A stretch of DNA of 64,000 nt from Phoronis australis (lineage: Eukaryota > Phoronida > Phoronidae). A program made the translations under genes and the position numbers. Below, piece by piece: positions 1 through 13,600 of the stretch. The stretch lies in assembly GCA_002633005.1 (NCBI GenBank), contig NMRA01000181.1:630959-694958 (forward strand). The letters run 5' to 3'. The notes beneath the pieces were generated by a model. The model ran no database searches. It saw only the letters and a program-made list of their open reading frames with translations, and had not been told where the DNA came from. Numbering within the stretch: position 1 is the first letter of the stretch; the number at the start of each line of letters is the position of its first letter.

Positions 1-247
1 GTTGTTCAATTTGTTGGTTTATCCAGAATAACGCTATCACAGCAACAAAGTAAAGCATTTAAAGCATCTTCGAACTTCCTCTTATGGGTAATACGCCTAC
101 ACATTTTATTTTGATTATTTACTTCCGACAATATCAAGGGATTGGGAAAACAATAATGTCATTCAAGATCAATTCCCGCGCATTCTAAAACCCAACACTT
201 TTATCCTTCAAAGTCAGATGTACTTAAACCGTCCATTGTCTTTACAG
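1..247 (+). other. Intron upstream of the first visible exon
   Basis: AT-rich sequence ending in a pyrimidine tract and TTTACAG acceptor at 241-247. No coding segment was recognised. The gene therefore continues to the left of the window. Confidence 0.7.
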
Positions 248-805
248 CTGACTGCGAGGGTGGCAAGATCGACATAATTTTTGTTTTGGACGAATCAAGC
301 AGCATCTATCCTAAAGATTTCCAGCGGCAACTTCAGTTCGTAAATGACGTCATCGAGGAATTTGACGTATCTCCTGAAAAAGCGAGAATTGGTGTGATGA
401 CGTTTTCCACGCGACCCACATTGCGATTCAATCTCGACGAGCACAACACTAAGGCAGAGGTTCAAGGTCAAGTACTTGGAATTCGTCAAAATGGCGGCGG
501 AACTTACACGTACGACGCCCTAGACTTTGCGCGGGAGAATATGTTCACACGTGCTCGCACAGGGGTGATGAAGTTGGCGATTGTCATGACAGACGGGGAA
601 TCAGCTGACCAAGAGAAAACCGCCGCGGCGGGAAAATTGGCAAGGAAATCTGGGTTCGAAGTCTTTGCACTGGGTGTTGGACCGAATGTGGATCGATCGG
701 AGCTGGACGAAATCGGCGGTCGGAATGTATTCACTGCAAAGGACTTCAGGGATCTTAGTTTTATTAAGGCAGAATTTGTCAGCAAGGCCAAGAGTGTTTG
801 CCCTG
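248..805 (+). CDS. VWA domain 1 exon
   Basis: Complete VWA domain in one phase 1-1 exon: acceptor TTTACAG, donor GTGAGT. It starts [18 protein letters not shown] and ends AKSVCP. The MIDAS residues are all present: DESSS at 289-303, the Thr of [10 protein letters not shown], and Asp in MTDGES. The protein is clearly more diverged than VWA2-VWA9 (for example YPKDFQRQ instead of YPRDFKKQ), so this copy sits outside the homogenised array. Confidence 0.93.
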
Positions 806-3800
806 GTGAGTATTGAATGAGAATTATTCTGAAAAAGGATGAAATAATGGGCACGAAGACCTTTAACACTATAATCTGGAAAGAAGGAAAAAGACAGTCT
901 TATGGAAAAAAGAACACCCCAATAATTTAAATGGCTTTTAGATTTTGGTCGTCTGTGTGAATGCTCTAATACTGGTTATCATTTCCGTTATTTTTCGTTT
1001 GTGTTAACCATTGCAGCTAGTCACGGCAGTGGATACGTGTTTGAATTAACTGAACTATTTAAGAAACTAATCCTTTCAAGTGAGAGCGTTCGGTATAACC
1101 TTAAACGAGTTCCAAAGACTTCAATCCGTACAAATTGAAATACAATAGTTAAGTTTATTCGAAACCCAAGAAAATACACGCTAAACGTACCAGAAACACC
1201 TTTGCTGAGATCGAAAGTATAACGTCGAATAACAGTAGACCAACATCACACAAATTCCAGAGAAATGCTCATCACATTTTCCGGGTTTAATTTTATGACC
1301 TATTTTCAGTTGCAACGACGCCATCGCCACCCGCAGCCATTGCCGGGCAGTGGAGTGACTGGAGAGACTGGACACCATGTTCCGTGAGCTGCGGTGACGG
1401 CAATCAACAGCGCACGAGACTGTGCAATAACCCCACCCCCCGGCATGGCGGAGACGATTGTCAAGGGTACGCCAAGGAAGTTAGGTCGTGTCGCGGTCCG
1501 CCATGTGCTGTTGATGGACAGTGGGGTCCGTGGCGGGATTGGTCTACGTGCTCAGTAACCTGTGGTCGTGGAGAACGATACAGACAACGATCTTGCAATA
1601 ATCCACCCCCATCTAACGGTGGTCAAACCTGTGTTGGAATCGATTTGGATGTCGAGGAATGTGGAGATTCACCCTGTCCCCGTAAGTCAATCACAGTCAG
1701 GAGAGGGGTTGCCTCACGGTTTGCTCGTTTGAAATTTTGGATTTAACGATTCACGACCGCAATTTTTCAAATTACACGGATTACGACAGATTTTCATTCC
1801 TTCCTTGGTTGCCATAATTTCTCGCATTAGTCCTACTCTTATAAAATTGATATCATCATATTTCTATCTACATGTGGGATAGGATTACATCTCCATTATC
1901 AACTCAAGTTACAGCCGATACTTACATGTGCCGTTTTTGAATCCGAACTCTTCGGGTTGGCCAAAACTCTCATTTGTTTTGTGTCACTGATGGTTTCGAG
2001 GTTCCTCGGAAATGGAGTCCTGCATGCCTCTGTAAGCAATATTTTAAGACCGATTTGTGAGACTAAAAATCCCAATGCGATTTTTGCTTTTACCGGTGAA
2101 AAGGGGGGAATGCAGCTTGTAAGTCGCTCATTTATAACACCCACGAGCAATAGAGATTGGATGAAATGAGAGACAACCCGCGTGCACTTTGCAATGGACG
2201 AGAAGAACAAGGAGGGGAGGGGGACCGCTCGCAAGATAGTGCCGCAATTCCAGTCTATTTATTCGATCACGTGGTGGGCATCACATTTGGTTCTTCAGTT
2301 CGTAATGGATTTTGATGGCTTGAAATATTCTTTCAATGAAAAGAGACAGAGTATTTGGCTATTTCTTTATGTTTAGTGTTTAAACTCAGTGTGTGAGCTT
2401 TGTTTCAGTCGATGGAGAGTGGGGGCAATGGAATGATTGGGGCGATTGCTCTTTGTCTTGCGGCGATGGCATACAAACCAGGCAAAGGGAATGTAACGAT
2501 CCAGCTCCCCAGGACGGTGGTAGAGACTGTCGAGGCGTGGCTATTGAATCGCGTTTGTGTAACAATGGACCGTGCCCTGGTAAGTTATTGTGAAATTAAA
2601 ACTGAGGGACGATAATTTATGAAGATTCACCTAATAAACTGTCACATTAAAGGTTATAAGTGAGTCTTGATTATCAGGACTGCGACACGTAGGCCACGTT
2701 TTTTTGCGAGAAAAGCCAGATGGCGCAAGTTTTCGTAGGATGTCGCTATGCCTTACAACAGAAGCACGTGATCACACTGTCACTGGATGTTTTCTCGAGT
2801 GTCGTAGGCCCGCGGCACGAAACCAGGTTAGTTTCCTTGTCACTCATCAAACATTTACTGGCATGTTCTAGTTGATGGCCAATGGGGACCTTGGAAAGAA
2901 TATAGTCAGTGCTCTGTCTCTTGTGGGCCCGGAAGGAAAACAAGACGACGTCAGTGTAACGAGCCATCTCCCCGCCATGGAGGCCGTGACTGCGTGGGTA
3001 ATGCCGAAGAAATCGACATATGCGTACGTCCTCCATGCCAGGTTGAGCCCCTAAGTAAGAACATTTACATAAACCGTGAGACTACCTGATTATTTTATGG
3101 ATCGAGTTCAAGTAGTAAATCAACTAGTACATTTTCCTGGAAACATACTGTGACTTGTGATGTATAATTTTTTCTGAATAGTTCTGCAATTCAAATATTG
3201 AATAAAATTTCTTTTAAAAACTTCATACATGGACTGTGGTATTACGGACCTTGTTTTACGATTACGAAATGCATAAGTGAGTTCAAAGTTGTTGCTGTCT
3301 GTTTTGTCATTTTTGTATGATTAAACGATGAACGTGACACTAATGTCCCGATATTTTTATTAAAGAGAAGAAGTGCAGTGGCGCAAAAGCAGACGTTGTG
3401 TTCATACTTGACGAGTCCAGCAGCATATACCCACGTGACTTTAAGAAGCAACTTCAATTCGTCAATGACGTCATCGACTCGTTCGCAGTAGGACCCAATC
3501 AAGTGCATGTAGGAGTAATGTCCTTCTCAACAAAGCCAAACATGCGATTTGAGCTAGGAACTCACCCTGATAAAGACTCCGTTCAGAAGGCTGTGCTTGG
3601 TATCAGGCAGAAAGGTGGTGGTACTTACACATTCGATGCTCTTGACTTTGCTGTGGATAAGTTCTTTAAGAAGTCCCGGGATGATCCAGACGTTGCCAAA
3701 ATTGCTATTGTTATGACAGACGGTGAATCTGCCGATAAAGACAAAACTTTGGCATCTGGTAGAAATGCTCAAGAACAAGGCTTCGACGTATTTGCCCTCG

Positions 3801-4570
3801 GTGTAGGTCCAAATGTTGACCCTGAAGAACTCGGGTACATCGGAGGGGACAACGTGTTTACAGCTACAGACTTCGGTGCTCTTCAAGACATCAAGGCGGA
3901 ATTTATCACTAAAACAAAAAGTGTTTGCACTGAGATAGGTAAGGCTATGATCAGGTTAAGACACTTTTTCTTAAAAATGCATTTCCATTTGTATAGCATA
4001 GTTCCAAAAAACTTCAGGACTGGATGACTCACAATTTGTATCGAAATTTCGCTTACCTTGATTGGAATTTNCTGGTAGAAATGCTCAAGAACAAGGCTTC
4101 GACGTATTTGCCCTGGGTGTAGGTCCAAACGTGGACCCGGAAGAACTCGGGTACATCGGAGGGGACAACGTGTTTACAGCTACAGACTTCGGTGCTCTTC
4201 AAGACATCAAGGCGGAATTTATCACTAAAACAAAAAGTGTTTGCACTGAGATAGGTAAGGCTATGATCAGGTTAAGACACTTTTTCTTAAAAATGCATTT
4301 CCATTTGTATAGCATAGTTCCAAAAAACAACTTCAGGACTGGATGACTCACAACTTGTATCGAAATTTCGCTTACCTTGATTGGAATTTATTTCTGTTTC
4401 AAAGAATTTTTTTTGTATTCAAAGAAGCATTAAATTATTAAACGATGGTAATTTAGATGACTGCCAGGCAAATTTGAGAAACTGGTATACCATAACATTC
4501 TAGCTGAAGTGGGTGGGTATGTTGAGGGGGGGCGCTTTGTGTGTGTGTGTGTGTGTGTGTGTGAGTGTGA

Positions 4571-4601
<31 letters not shown>

Positions 4602-7600
4602 TGGGTATGGTAAGTTTTAGAACGTCTTGCATTTTTGTCTTTCATATCAATAAAAAGTACGTTTTAACAAGGAACATTCAGAACAATGACAAGTTGAAAG
4701 CACTTTGGACAATCACAGAGCGAGTCAGCTGTTGCGAACTGTTACGGCTTCAGGTCAATCACAAGTTAGGTATCAATACCAACTACAGGTTTAAATCGAC
4801 CATGTGATGGTAACGACAATTCCAAACGCATATTAATTAAATCATTTCTTGATTTCACGCTATATAGTCGTTAGAACTTATCAATTTCCTTAAATGTTTT
4901 TGTACACATTCCAAACTTTTAACGACTGGGCTTCCTTGACTTGGTAAAATAAGTTTAGGAGGCGCACCTCATTGACTAGCCGTAATAAATGACACTTTTT
5001 GGAGATGTGTCACCTACCTGTGTGATTTAGACTGCAGTTGCTGAATACAAAACAACAAAACCTTCCTTGTTATTTTTGGTTGAAATTTAGTTGTTGATAT
5101 TTATTAACATGAGACCTAGTTACGTGCATACTGGTGGCTATCGGATCGTCACATACCTTACCAACTTCCTGTATCTTTTGCCTGCTCAAATGTTTGTGCT
5201 GAATTTGATGTCATGTTGTTACAGGAAAGCATTACCTATTACGTAATGTCTGTCTTCATGGTTCACAGTTTAAGTACCGAGTCATCATTTATGAATGTAT
5301 ACACCTGCCGATTACATTGATAAAGGCGCATTACTAGTTTTAAATTATCTGAATTTGTTCAATGCTTTCATTTTCTCCCATTTCTTTGCATGATAATTTT
5401 AATCGTTGAGCATAAACATGGGCTTTAACTAGTAGTTTAAGCTTGACTCCTGGTTGAACACAATCAGTTAGTGTGTAGGACTCTCCTCCCATGCCTCTTT
5501 CGAATGTCGTACATTCGCACTACATAATTTCGCAGCCCTCTCAATAGCAAACGTTCACTCTCTTTGATTTCGTAATGCGTTATAACACAATTAACACCCA
5601 CCTTATTTATCACTGCTTTGATTCCTCTAATTTAGCTACCCCACCCCCTGCTATAGATGGTCAATGGGGCGACTGGCGCCCCTGGGGTCAGTGTTCAGTC
5701 AGCTGCGGAACTGGTGAACAGTCGAGGGAACGCGAATGTGATGCTCCTGCACCACGAAATGGAGGAGCTGATTGCCAAGGAGACTCGAGAGATGTACGAG
5801 TTTGTAAAGGTCCTCCCTGCATCAGGCCTGGTCAGTAATGTTTGCTAGCTCTTCCATTGCGAAGTATACTGACATTCAGGAATCCCTCAAATGCACGATT
5901 CGAAACCTGATTGCATAGATTTAGATGTTGACGAGATCATGATGTGGATCTGTAGGAGTCATTCACTAAGTGTCCCGTGTCATGTGGCACCGGGAATGGA
6001 AGCAGGCGACGTCGGTGCAGTTTACCCACCGCTCAGTAATGCAGGTCATTACTGTGTTTGAAATGTAGGGCAAACCTCGTCATGTTCCACATTATGCCTA
6101 GGGCCGGCATGTGCAGTCCTGAATGCGGATGAGAAAATGCGTAGTACCCGCACCAATACGCTGAAAACGGTAAAAACGCGGATGGGTGAACAGTCGAGGG
6201 AACGCGAAAGTCTTGCACTAGAAAATGAATGTGATGGTTGTCCAGAGCACTCGTGTGGACTCGAAGCGTGCGAGCGACTTCTGTGTCTGTTGACATGTTA
6301 GTTGATGAATTAAATGCCCGCTTTCAGATATTTATTCCAATCCACCGTTTTTCCTTTGCTTTTACTTTGTTTGCTTTTTTGTCGTAATCACTAACATAAA
6401 TGATTAGCTTTAGGTAAATTTGACTTCCGTTTGCCAGTACATTTCCTACTTTCTACCGAAGATTTTCTACCCTGAAATGCTCATAGTCTACTATTATATC
6501 CGCTTAGTTTCCTATCAATAAGCAATTCCACTCCTTGCTACATGGTTAATGGGGCGACCGGCGTCAGTGGAATCGGTGTTCAGTCAGCTGCGGGTCTGGC
6601 GAACAGTCGAGGGAACGCGAATGTGCCCCTGCAACACAGAACGAAGGCGACAATTTTCTAGAGAATTGAGAGTTTGTCAAGGGCCTCGGTCTGTATTTGG
6701 CCTGTTTTGTGGTGTTTTGGCTTGTGAATTTTGACAGACAATTGTGCGCTGTCGTCCCATTATGCTACACATTGCAAATAAGCTGCTCGTCATACATGTC
6801 ACCTGCTTGTACTCAACAGTTGACGGCCAGTGGGGACAATGGGAGGCTTTCAGTGAGTGTTCCGTTACCTGTGGAGGAGGCACTAAAACCAGACGACGTC
6901 GGTGTAACAACCCAGCACCCAGTGATGGAGGTCGGGACTGCGTCGGTAATGCTGAGGAGACCACGATTTGTATAATTACGGCATGCGCTGCCCCTCTACC
7001 CAGTGAGTAACTAAATTACATTAACCCATACCTCTAATGGCAGCATGGTAAACCCTGACTGGTGCTGTATATCAAAACCGATTTGGCTTCCATTAAGATG
7101 ACTGATTTCTCTAAAAGAACAATTAGTCGCTTTCATTTTAGTTGGAAACGTGTGCGGGATCATCGTAAATCCACCCAGAAATTGTTGGCAGTGTGTCAGT
7201 TTTGCTCTGTTTTTCAGATAAATGCACTGGAGGTAAAGCCGACGTGGTCTTCGTCCTCGATGAGTCCAGCAGCATATACCCACGTGACTTTAAGAAGCAA
7301 CTTCAATTCGTTAATGATGTCATCGACTCGTTTCCAGTAGGACCCAATCAAGTACATGTAGGAGTAATGACTTTTTCAACAAAGCCAAATATGCGATTTG
7401 AGCTAGGAACTCACCCCGATAAAGACTCCGTTCAGAAGGCTGTGCTTGGTATCAGGCAGAAAGGTGGTGGTACTTACACCTTCGATGCGCTTGACTTTGC
7501 TGTGGATAAGTTCTTTAAGAAATCACGAGACGACCCAGACGTTGCCAAAATTGCTATAGTTATGNTGCTGTATATCAAAACCGATTTGGCTTCCATTAAG

Positions 7601-10600
7601 ATGACTGATTTCTCTAAAAGAACAATTAGTCGCTTTCATTTTAGTTGGAAACGTGTGCGGGATCATCGTAAATCCACCCAGAAATTGTTGGCAGTGTGTC
7701 AGTTTTGCTCTGTTTTTCAGATAAATGCACTGGAGGTAAAGCCGACGTGGTCTTCGTCCTCGACGAGTCCAGCAGCATATACCCACGTGACTTTAAGAAG
7801 CAACTTCAATTCGTTAATGATGTCATCGACTCGTTTCCAGTAGGACCCAATCAAGTACATGTAGGAGTAATGACTTTTTCAACAAAGCCAAACATGCGAT
7901 TTGAGCTAGGAACTCACTCTGATAAAGACTCCGTTCAGAAGGCTGTGCTTGGTATCAGGCAGAAAGGTGGTGGTACTTACACCTTCGATGCTCTTGACTT
8001 TGCTGTGGATAAGTTCTTTAAGAAATCACGAGACGACCCAGACGTTGCCAAAATTGCTATAGTTATGACAGACGGTGAGTCAGCCGATAAAGACAAAACT
8101 TTGGCGTCTGGTAGAAATGCTCAAGAACAAGGTTTCGACGTATTTGCCCTCGGTGTAGGTCCAAATGTTGACCCTGAAGAACTCGGGTACATTGGCGGAG
8201 ACCACGTGTTCACAGCTTCGGACTTCAGTGCTCTTCAAGACATCAAAGCAGAGTTCATTGGGAAAGCTAAGGGCGTGTGCACAGAGCCAGGTAGGATGTA
8301 CCTTCTGTGTTCTTACTGCATCATAATACGTCTTATGCTTAATAGTCCCTCGCTTACACGCTATCTCTGCTTATAGTTGGAAGCTTTCTAAACATCAGAT
8401 TACAATAAGGAATGGTTTCTGTAGACGCTGTAAACTCCCAAAAAACAAGATCGAATGCTCGAGATCTTACTAGCATACCTTGGCAAAATGGCCGAAATGG
8501 CGGCTCTGAAGTGATCGGTCCGAGGGATTTGAATGTTGAAACTCACCAGAAATTTCAATTGATTCAACCCTTGAAAATCTGGACGACCTTGACCTCTGGC
8601 GGCAAGTAGTGGTGGGGACATTCAAGAAAGTTGGCAGTGAGCGGTTCATTGGAAATACTTAATAGTGTGCAAACTCCACTTTACAAATGGCTTCAGTTTT
8701 TCATGTCTCATTTTTAGCATTCCAGTTGACAATAGATGCAAAATCTATGGGTTGATTTCACTACTCATTTCTTTTTGGTTTCCCAGCAAACTAATTGCCT
8801 TGGTAGTTTTAAATACCCTAAAATCAACCTAAATCGTTTACTTTAGCCACCCCACCCCCTGCTATCGATGGTCAGTGGGGCGACTGGCGCCCGTGGAGTC
8901 AATGTTCAGTTACTTGCGGGACGGGTGAACAGTCGAGGGAGCGTGAATGTGACAATCCTGCACCACAGAATGATGGAGATAATTGCCGGGGACCTTCTCG
9001 AGAAACAAGAACATGTGATAGACCACCGTGCATAACTCCAAGTTAGTAGAAATATTAGTTGTGCTGATGCGTTGACTCGTTTATTCAGTTCTAACTCCCA
9101 AGCCTGTTTTAGAATACTGTCCCAATATTCTCTATTCTTAGTTAGATTTTAGCATTATCTAGTCTTATTTGTTATCATCCGCATTTGCTATCCTCTAATA
9201 GCTTCACTCTCCCCAAAATTTAGCTACCCCTCCCCCAGTGATAGACGGCCAATGGGGCGACTGGCGCCCATGGAGTGAGTGCTCAGTCAGTTGTGGCATT
9301 GGTGATCAATATCGTGAACGAAGGTGTGACAATCCATCCCCACAAAATGGCGGAGATGATTGCAATGGTTCATCACGAGAGACACAAGGTTGTCGAGGTC
9401 CGCCGTGTCTTATACCAAGTTAGTGATTTTCAACACTGCTCTCAAGTTCCAAAACCACTGTGCCTTTCGAAAGTTGTCTCAGTGTGACTATACGGTGGGA
9501 TTGTATAAAGAATGGTGCTTTGTTTTATTTATTTCTACAGCCTAGTGTTCAGCTTTTCAATTGAACTTCCAGTAACTTAAGTGAAAATCCTGTACATTAT
9601 CTTTATTGGTCAGCCGGATGTGCACGAACCATTAAACGTATTCTGCAATTTCTCTACGCAAAACCTTATTGTGTATATTGTTTCAGTCGATGGACAGTGG
9701 GCGCAGTGGAACGATTGGGGCGACTGTTCTTCGTCTTGCGGCGATGGAATACAAACCAGACAAAGAGAATGTAACGACCCAGCTCCCCAAGACGGCGGTA
9801 GAGACTGTCGTGGCGTGGCTATTGAATCCCGTTTGTGCAGCAATCGACCATGTCCTGGTAATTATTTAATGAGATTTTGAACGCAGCGATAAAGGATACT
9901 AGGCTCCAATTCGCTCATTAAAAGGTAAACAATTAGCATTCTCTGATAAAGTCCTTTCCTTTATGGAGCACTCTTGTTATACCATTTCGAAACTTTACTG
10001 TTCTAGTTGATGGCCAATGGGGACCTTGGAAAGAATATAGCCCGTGTTCTGTCTCTTGTGGGGCCGGAAGGAAAACAAGACGACGTCAGTGTAACGAGCC
10101 ATCTCCCCGCCATGGAGGCCGTGACTGTGTGGGGAGTGCCGAAGAAATCGACATATGCGTAGCTCCTTCATGCCAGGTTGAGCCTCTAAGTAAGAACATT
10201 TACGTAAACTGGGAGACTATTCTAAATATTTCATGACAATTTTTGAACTATTGCACATCACTTATACGTTTAAAAGTTGGTGTATTTTTGGAAACAATTT
10301 GTGGGTCATTTTTATGTAAATGTGAAATTTCATGTATGGACTAGAGTATTAACTCAAGAATGTAGTAACTTCACTGTTTATCGATTTCGGCTACTGGCAT
10401 GAGTATCTTATTTTTGTTATTTGTTTTGTTATTTTTGTGTTATTAATCCCATGTGTTTGACACTAGTGCCCAATCTTTTCATTACAGAGAGGAAGTGCGG
10501 TGGCGCAAAAGCAGACGTTGTGTTCATACTTGACGAGTCCAGCAGCATATATCCACGTGACTTTAAGAAGCAACTTCAATTCGTCAGTGACGTCATCGAT

Positions 10601-13600
10601 TCTTTCTCAGTAGGACCCAATCAAGTGCATGTAGGAGTAATGACCTTCTCAACAAAGCCAAATATGCGATTTGAGCTAGGAACTCACCCTGATAAAGACT
10701 CCGTTCAGAAGGCTGTGCTTGGTATCAGGCAGAAAGGTGGTGGTACTTACACCTTCGATGCGCTTGACTTTGCTGTGGATAAGTTCTTTAAGAAGTCCCG
10801 GGACGACCCAGAAGTTGCCAAAATCGCTGTAGTTATGACGGACGGTGAATCGGCTGACAAAGACAAAACTTTGGCATCTGGTAGAAATGCTCAAGAACAA
10901 GGCTTCGATGTATTTGCCCTCGGTGTTGGTCCAAATGTTGACCCTGAAGAACTGGGGTACATTGGTGGAGATCACGTGTTCACGGCATCGGACTTCGGTG
11001 CTCTTCAGGACATCAAGGCGGAATTCATCACTAAAACCAAGAGTGTGTGCACTGAGACAGGTACGGCTATGTGTGAGTTGAGACGAGTGTTTTTTTCTTC
11101 TTTTAAACCCGGCATTTGTACTGATTTAGCTGTTATTATACTCAGGACCAGAACTGGCCAACTTATCCTTACAACACCAGTCTCGAAATTTCGAGTACCC
11201 TGGTAGGATGTTACTTCTTTTTTCACGAGACGCATTCTGAGCAATGACAAGCTGAAAACACTTTGAACAATCATAGAGCTGACCACCTGTTCAAAATTTA
11301 ACGTCTGGTCATCCTAACGAGCATCTAGTTGACTAAATGTGATAGATGGCACCCTTTGGAGACGTGTCATCTGCAGCTGCGCTTTGCGTTAGTCAGACTT
11401 GGCTGAACACAAACCAACAAAAATTTTTTGGCTGCTTTATTTAGGTTGAGAATTAGTTATTGATGTTCAGGTAACGGTGGCCTAGTTACATGTACATGCA
11501 TGCTGATGGCTGTCAGAACGTCAAATAACTTACTATCTTATTGTAGCCGTTGTCTGCTTAACTGTTTTGCTTGTACTAAGTTTGTTCCCATCTTGTATCA
11601 GGAAGACTTTACCTATTACTTTTTCTGTCTTGATGGCTCACAGTTTCAGTATGCGGTCATCACTGAAATACGTGCACGCGTGTAAAGTAGCGTTGATGTA
11701 GACTCACTAAGAGTTAAAACAATCTAAATTAGTCCAGTGCTTCTATTCTATGCTATTCCTTTGCATTATTCCGTCTTGCTTCTACGTTGGTTGTGGTGTG
11801 GATTGGTAACTATTAATTTGACATTTGAGTACAATAAGCTAGCGCATAAGACTGTGTAAGCTTGCCGCTTTTGAATGACATCCATGCAATACGAAATTTC
11901 GCAGCCCTGTCGCTAACACACGTTCACTCTCTTTGATACGTAATGCTTTATGGCACATTTGATACCCACCTTCTTTATTACTTGCTTTGGTTCCTTTAAT
12001 TTAGCTTCCCCACCCCCTGCTATAGATGGTCAGTGGGGCGACTGGCGCCCCTGGGGTCAGTGTTCAGTCAGCTGCGGGACTGGAGAACAGTCGAGAGAAC
12101 GCGAATGTGATGCTCCTGCACCACGAAACGGAGGAGCTGATTGCCAAGGAGAGTCGATAGATGTGCGAGTTTGTAAAGGTCTTCCCTGCAACACACCTGG
12201 TTAGTGTTTGCTATGCTTTCCATTGCGGAGTAACCTTCAGAGTAAAAAGCTCCTCAAATGTATAATTCGCAGCTTGATTGCATACGTTCAGCAGCTGACG
12301 GTCCGTCAGAGGAGCGTGGGAGGCGCTATATGAATGTCCCGGCGTCTCGTGTTGTGCCTAGGATCGAACGAGGCGACGGTACCATAACACACCGGCCCAA
12401 TAATTGAGGTCGTCGCTGTGTCGGGAATGTAGACCAAACCATAACATGTTCCACATTATGCCTAGAGCCGCCATGTGCGTTTCCGAAGTCTAATTAGTGA
12501 ATACACGATACCTACACCAATCTGCTGAAATGGTCAAAACAGGGAAAGGCAATTGATTCTTCTTGTTTTTGGTAGAAACGCACTTGCGTAGAAAACGCGA
12601 ATAGGAGAACAGTTGAAGGGACACAAAAAGTCCTGAACCCAAAGAGATGGTGGTGGTTCTCGAGAACAGCCTTGCCGAATCGATGCGTGCAAGCGACTTC
12701 TCTGTTTGCCAAAGAACTAAATTCTTGTTTATGTAAGGTTTCTCACAATCTACCCCTTTCTCTGTTGCTTTTACTTCACATTCTCTTTTAATCTCCTTGT
12801 TATGATTAAATGCGTAGCTTTAGATAATAGCGTTAGCTTGGTTCCCATTTGTTATTACCGTTCCCTATTCCCCATATTCTAACAAAGTGTTCCAACCCTG
12901 CAAATGCTCATCTTCTACAAACCCGCTTTGGTTCCTCTCATTTAGCACCCCCACCTGTAGATGGTCAATGGGGCGACTGGCGCCCGTGGAGTCAGTGTTC
13001 AGTCAGCTGCGGGACTGGTGAACAGTCGAGGGAACGCGAATGTGATACTCCTGCACCACAGAACGGCGGTGACAATTGTCAAGGAGAGTCGAGAGAAGTG
13101 CGAGTTTGTAAAGGGCCCCTCTGTATACGGCCTGGTTAGTAATGTTTTCACTCGTAAAATGAGATTGAGGATCGTGCGCAATTTTTCCATTGTACTGCAT
13201 ATTAGAAACAAGTTTTTCGTCATTCTTGTCACATGTTTGCATTCAACAGTTGATGGCCAGTGGGGACCATGGGAATCTTTCGGTGAGTGTTCCGTTACCT
13301 GTGGAAGAGGAAGTAAAACCAGGCGACGAAAGTGCAGCAACCCGTCGCCCAGTAACGGTGGTCGTGACTGTGTTGGAAATGCTGAGGAGACCACAATTTG
13401 CTTAGGACTGTCATGCACTGCCCCTCTACCCAGTGAGTAACTACATTGCATGTACACATAACAGCATTGGCAATGAGTGGAACCGACAATGCTCATTCTC
13501 GGGCTGATGTGATACATTAAAAATTGACGTCGCTTCCACTTTTGTGACTGGTTTATCCAATAGCACTAGTGGTCACGTTCAGTATAGTACGTTGGAAACA

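Noticed and set aside
504-869. Long antisense frames opposite VWA and TSP1 exons (here and at 13924, 26918, 36809, 39313)
   Set aside because: They mirror the same conserved exon each time and have no family resemblance of their own; shadows of the coding strand.
4430-4645. Frame rich in Thr-His repeats
   Set aside because: Translation of the (TG)n microsatellite.
7193-7843. 216-codon frame joining VWA3 start to intron sequence
   Set aside because: It runs through the N at 7565 into duplicated intron. An assembly artefact, not a fusion.
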